Source: Omphiscola glabra (taxonomy: Eukaryota > Mollusca > Gastropoda > Lymnaeidae). Taken from it: a stretch of 64,000 bases of DNA. Position 1 is the first letter of the stretch; every line of letters begins with the position of its first letter. Of the stretch, positions 59,174 through 64,000 are shown one piece after another. The position numbers and the translations under genes were made by a program. The stretch covers positions 32,320,236-32,384,235 of the forward strand of contig OZ024799.1 in NCBI GenBank assembly GCA_964017045.1. The letters run 5' to 3'. Below the pieces are notes generated by a model, which was not told where the DNA came from, did not search any database, and worked only from the letters and a program-made list of their open reading frames with translations.

Positions 59174-60128
59174 TAGATCTAGTGGTAATGGTTCCCACCC
59201 TGACGACTGAGATAATATTATTTAATTATTATATACCGGTATCGCCAAAGAGTATAGATCTACTGGTAATGGTTCCCACCATGACGACTGAAATAATATT
59301 ATTTAATTATTATATACCGGTATATCGCCAAAGAGTATAGATCTAATGGTAATGGTTCCCACCCTGACGACTGAGATAATATTATTTAATTATTATATAC
59401 CGGTATCGCCAAAGAGTATAGATCTAGTGGTAATGGTTCCCACCCTGACGACTGAGATAATATTATTTAATTATTATATACCGGTATCGCCAAAGAGTAT
59501 AGATCTACTGGTAATGGTTCCCACCATGACGACTGAAATAATATTATTTAATTATTATATACCGGTATATCATCAAAGAGTATAGATCTAGTAGTGGTAA
59601 TACTGGTAATGGTTCCCACCCTGACGACTGAGATAATATTATTTAATTATTATATACCGGTATCGCCAAAGAGTATAGATCTAGTGGTAATGGTTCCCAC
59701 CACGACGACTGAGATAATATTATTTAATTATTAAATACCGGTATCGCCAAAGAGTATAGATCTAGTGGTAATGGTTCCCACCACGACGACTGAGATAATA
59801 TTATTTAATTATTATATACCGGTATCGCCAAAGAGTATAGATCTAGTGGTAATGGTTCCCACCATGACGACTGAGATAATATTATTTAATTATTATATAC
59901 CGGTATCGCCAAAGAGTATAGATCTAGTGGTAATGGTTCCCACCCTGACGACTGAGATAATATTATTATATACCGGTATCGCCAAAGAGTATAGATCTAG
60001 TGGTAATGGTTCCCACCATGACGACTGAAATAATATTATTTAATTATTATATACCGGTATCGCCAAAGAGTATAGATCTAGTGGTAATGGTTCCCACCAT
60101 GACGACTGAGATAATATCATATACCGGC
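59174..60128. repeat. About 81-bp minisatellite, 11-12 copies
   Basis: The unit begins tagatctagtggtaatggtt and continues cccacc(a/c)tgacgactgagataatattatttaa, ending in the palindrome ataccggtat and gccaaagag. Most units are 81 bp, a multiple of three, which creates the open frames at 59346-59585 and 59765-60028. One unit has an extra insert (agtggtaatact) and one lacks the ttaattatt block. Non-coding. Confidence 0.92.
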
Positions 60129-60421
60129 ATCTAAGACGTTGCAGGCACATTTCCGAGACAGATGCATTTGTAAAACCGTGGCCGAAAAAAAACCAACCAA
60201 CAAATCCCCAGCAATGTTTGCTTGTAACTGAGACCCAATCAAAATGGCCGAATTAATATGTTCAACTTCTCATCAGCACTCAACTATATTTAATTAATTT
60301 AATCTATTCGATTTCGATGTTCATAATCATAAAATGCACGATGTATTTACACGTCATATTTGTACGTTACGTTACGACATGCTTTAAAGTCGGAATAATA
60401 TTCGTTGATAGTAATAATGGC

Positions 60422-60667
60422 CAGTGTTTCTTTCAGAAATTTTCCCCCGAGGGGGCACTTTTGACGTTCGGGGGGCAGTGCTAGTTTTTCAGTGGCCAGA
60501 GGTGTAGCTAAGGGGTGGCAGATGGGACATATGTCCCCGGGCGCCAGACTAGTGGGGGCATCTAATGGGCTAAAGTTTTAATGGACGAAAAGTCAAGTGC
60601 CCCGGGGGGCACGTGACTTGCTCCAGGGGGCACTGCCCCCCCGGAGGTATGCCTGAAAGAAACACTG
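60422..60667. mobile_element. hAT-like MITE, 246 bp, perfect 8-bp duplication
   Basis: Ends cagtgtttctttcag and ctgaaagaaacactg are a perfect 15-bp TIR. The flanking octamer ataatggc is exact on both sides (60414-60421, 60668-60675). Inner sequence is G/C-rich with gggggcact modules and a segment cagaggtgtagctaagggg that recalls the 30026 family end. No coding capacity. Confidence 0.88.
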
Positions 60668-60675
60668 ATAATGGC

Positions 60676-61560
60676 CATGGTTAAATTGACTATTGAATCT
60701 GTCATTGTTATATTATAGGAGAAGTAAATTTTAGTAATACATTCGCCAGCTATAATTATATTAGTAAATAGTTTGCGACCCCTGCAGACTAAATGCGCCC
60801 TATCGAAACTATACTGTAATCACGTATCTTACATATGATATTAAATCATTATTAATATTATTTTTGTAAAAATATATTCGAAACAGCTATTTAGCAATTT
60901 TTAAAATCAACTTTACAGAATGTAAAATATCTACATTTGATGACAATAGACCTCAAAGAATTTCGGAAATAAAGACGTTACTTGCAAGCCCATGAGAAAT
61001 GTCTTTATAGTCATAGATTCCTTCATAAAGAATACAAATATATTCTGTTAATCACAATAGAAGTATTTATCCAAATGCGTGGCCAGAATGTGTAATTATT
61101 TACATTGGTTTTTGGGCGGTCTCAGACTTTGTATTCAAAAGAAATATATTTGTCAGTCTTCATGAAAAGGTGCAGCATTATTTACAATTTGTGTGTGTGT
61201 AGGGTGTATAACAATCACAATCTGCCCCCCCCCCCCCCCCCCCCCCCGTGCCTCTCATAAAGTTTAAAAAAAATAATCATCTGCAATAATAATAACAATG
61301 AAACAACTCTCAACCGCATGCAATAAAGAAAATCTCTCCTCTACATCAAGTGTTCGAATTCTATAGGTTCATTTATTTATACTTTATACATCATTTACAA
61401 TGACATTCTGCTGCTCGGAAAAGTTTTGAACTAATAGTATTAGATATAAAAGCCGGCCCAGTTTTCCCTATAGGCGGGAGCTGCATTATTTTGGTTTTCT
61501 GCTTCCCGCATTCAAAGTTTATGGTTTATATTTTTTCCCCACATCACAACTTTGGGTCCC
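60676..61560. other. No gene recognised
   Basis: AT-rich sequence with a long C run at 61225-61247. Nothing coding. Confidence 0.45.
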
Positions 61561-61572
61561 GTAAGTATTCAA

Positions 61573-61762
61573 AGTCCCCCATCAGCCTCAGAAGTGGTTC
61601 TGCCTACCAAGGTCCCCCCATCAGCCTCAGAAGTGGTTCTGCCTACCAAGGTTCCCCATCAGCCTCAGAAGTGGCTCTGCCTAACAAGGTCCCCCATCAG
61701 CCTCAGAAGTGGCTCTGCCTACCAAGGTCCTCCATCAGCCTCAGAGATGGCTCTGCCTACAA
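61573..61762. repeat. 37-38 bp minisatellite, five copies
   Basis: Unit ccccatcagcctcagaagtg plus gttctgcctaccaaggtc. The frames 61491-61775 and 61552-61782 run through it and are artefacts. Confidence 0.9.
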
Positions 61763-61979
61763 TTACCCCGTTTGAGCTGTAGAAACAACCAGTACACCGA
61801 TGACGTCAACGAGCAGATTTCCTCAACGATTCAAGGGAAACAATGAATCAAGGGAAACAACATCGACGAACATCGTTACGGTATTGTTGGCTAGTAGTTG
61901 CACCGTTGTTTCTCACACTGGAAGGTGGCAGAAATACTCTTTCTAATTTAAATTATAGAGTAGAGGCCATGAATAGGTT

Positions 61980-62166
61980 TTTTGATAGGCCAATTATAGG
62001 CTATATCATAGGCCAAGTATAGGCTATATCATAGGCCAAGTATAGGCTATATTATCATAGGCCAATTATAGGCTATATCATAGGCCAATTATAGGCTATA
62101 TTATAGGCCAATTATAGGCTATATCATAGGCCAATTATAGGCTATATCATAGGCCAAGTATAGCTA
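61980..62166. repeat. About 23-bp minisatellite, eight to nine copies
   Basis: Unit cataggccaattataggcta plus tat, with aa(t/g)tata variants. Contains tataggc motifs. Non-coding. Confidence 0.9.
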
Positions 62167-63015
62167 TATCGTACATTAATCACGACAATGTCATTCAAAA
62201 TTCCAGGAGAAAGTTGGAATGTTCATTTATAGGATTTCCCACAGCCTACATTCTTATTTGTTACAATGACTTAAAATCATGTTCATAGATACATTGGAAA
62301 AACGATCATTTCAAATGTACAGTTTATGGGCACTGTTTGTACAAACTTACAGCTGAAAATAAGCAGCCTCAAAGAAAAGCTCACCATGATCCAAACCTAG
62401 TCGTTCTTTTTACAAGAAATAAATTCTTTTGTTTGGAGGAAACTTTAGCATTTTACAGAAGGCATAATTCTTTATATTAACTTAAAATATATTTATACAT
62501 ACATACAATATAGTCGTATAACATTATATAAAAACAGTTTACATGAGGCAATATTTCACGAAACCTTTGAAATAATATTTTTCGTTGGACACAATGTCTT
62601 AGATTTTGATAAAAAACTGCGTCTATTTTGTCTACAAAAAAAAACCACTTATTGTAGCTGCGGGTCTGCACATAGGCCGACATTTTTAGGATTAGGGAAA
62701 AAATCATTGTTAGTATTTTCATGTTAATAACAAGTAAATTATTCACAGATTAGGCCTTCTGTAGATAGATTCTTCAAATTACTATTATTATTTTTTTTTG
62801 CCGTTTTTTTTAACAATCAGATTTTTTGCTGAAATATTTAAACAGACCAGATATTTTCGTTAATTTTCTTTTCATTTCAAATAACAGAATGAGCTTTAAA
62901 TCAATAAAACATTTTATTATTCCCTCAAGCTTCTAGAGCTTGTTATTTCCTCTTCACTTTAGGGAACTCACACACGTTTCATTCATAATCAGTGAATGGA
63001 ATGCAATATATGTTA
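62167..63015. other. No gene recognised
   Basis: AT-rich sequence; the short minus-strand frame 62477-62746 shows no domain. Confidence 0.45.
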
Positions 63016-63019
63016 ACCC

Positions 63020-63290
63020 CACTTGTAAACCAGGCAGTACAGTTCATGCCACTGAGCACTGAAAGCATACCCAATGCAACCAGGAAGTACAGTTCATGCC
63101 ACTAACCACTGAAAGCATAGCCAATGCAACCAGGCAGTACGGTTCATGCCACTAACCACTGAAAGCATACCCAATGCAACCAGGCAGTACGGTTCATGCC
63201 ACTAACCACTGAAAGTATACCCAATGCAACCAGGCAGTATGGTTCATGCCACTAACCCCTGAAAGTATACCCAATGCAACCAGGCAGTCC
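63020..63290. repeat. 50-bp minisatellite, five to six copies
   Basis: Unit gcaaccaggcagtacggttc plus atgccactaaccactgaaagcatacccaat. Near-identical copies with single-base changes. Non-coding. Confidence 0.92.
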
Positions 63291-64000
63291 AAGTGATATA
63301 AGCATTACATTTTCCAAGCATATATCTTCAAGTTTCTGTTTAGCATTGATATTCAGTTAATGCTTAGAACTGTCCGTCTATTGGCTTTTCAATAAATTTA
63401 TGAAGTATATAAAAGCAAGCATTTGTTTGACCACTGATTCAGAGATGCAAAGACTTATAACAAGTCTAGGTTGTTCAAATCCCACATTTTGCAGAATTGT
63501 ATTTTCTGTAAAAAATTTTTTTTTTTTTTTTTTTTTAATAAAATGGCTTACTTACATTTGACAAAATATTTCTACCGATTTTCCAGCTTTGCAAACAACA
63601 TTTCATTACTTCTCTTCGGCCCTTGTGAAGGGGTTTATTACTGCTTAATGGCATCATATTTCTACAAAGTTTAAGTTTTGTATAATATTTTACAGTATGA
63701 ACATGCATGTGTTTTCAGCTTATGAAATCATTATGTACATTATTTAAAAAACATGTTTTAAAAATGTTAAGCCGTTACATTTTTCAATTATCTGTTCCCT
63801 GAATCAGTTTTACAGACAGGCCTGCCTGTAATGTGTCCCAAAGAACAGTTTGTATCAGTTGACCTCGTGAGTGCATCGATGACATTATGTAAATGGTGAC
63901 ACATGATGAAGAAAATGAATGAAAACACAAGATATTTAACAAAGAAAATGAATGAAAACACAGATATTTGACAACGGTTTGTGAAATGTCCATATAGCCG
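63291..64000. other. No gene recognised; small direct repeat at the end
   Basis: A long T run lies at 63512-63537. Near the end, gaaaatgaatgaaaacaca is repeated at about 63910 and 63944. No coding region is supported. Confidence 0.45.

Overview
This is eukaryotic, AT-rich, repeat-crowded DNA, most probably from a mollusc and perhaps a gastropod. That placement is inference: two animal genes have full intron-exon structures, a third is conserved and uncharacterised, and the transposon mix (SPIN-like hAT, Merlin, non-LTR remnants) and abundant minisatellites fit molluscan genomes. No bacterial-style operon, CRISPR array, rRNA or clear tRNA gene was seen.

Three protein-coding genes can be assembled exon by exon. 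(1) 8223-14281, minus strand: a kelch protein orthologous to KLHDC10, ten coding exons including one of 48 nt, about 421 residues. (2) 32348-34481, plus strand: an uncharacterised protein with HAD-like motifs in two coding exons, the second of which is GC-rich, unlike its surroundings. (3) 38715-48585, minus strand: a makorin-type RING E3 ubiquitin ligase (C3H, C3H, C3H, Cys-His, RING, C3H), seven coding exons, 452 residues. A possible alternative last exon lies in its last intron. Genes 2 and 3 converge, separated by about 4.2 kb that holds a decayed non-LTR retrotransposon. KLHDC10 and makorin both belong to ubiquitin ligation, but nothing suggests they act together here.

The rest is repeats. 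1-6.8 kb holds minisatellites, a SPIN-like hAT MITE with a perfect 8-bp target duplication, a broken Merlin transposase and a 26-copy 59-bp satellite. 14.4-31.5 kb holds minisatellites, a 370-bp hAT element, a gypsy-like LTR carrying a foldback element, a second foldback copy and a 192-bp MITE with a perfect target duplication. 48.6-64 kb holds a three-level nest of DNA transposons, an LTR-like segment, a further MITE with a perfect 8-bp duplication and several large minisatellites. Most long open frames outside the three genes are tandem-repeat artefacts.

No clearly new biological system is evident. The best leads are the horizontally mobile hAT elements, the foldback pair, the hairpin satellite, the makorin alternative exon and the HAD-like gene.
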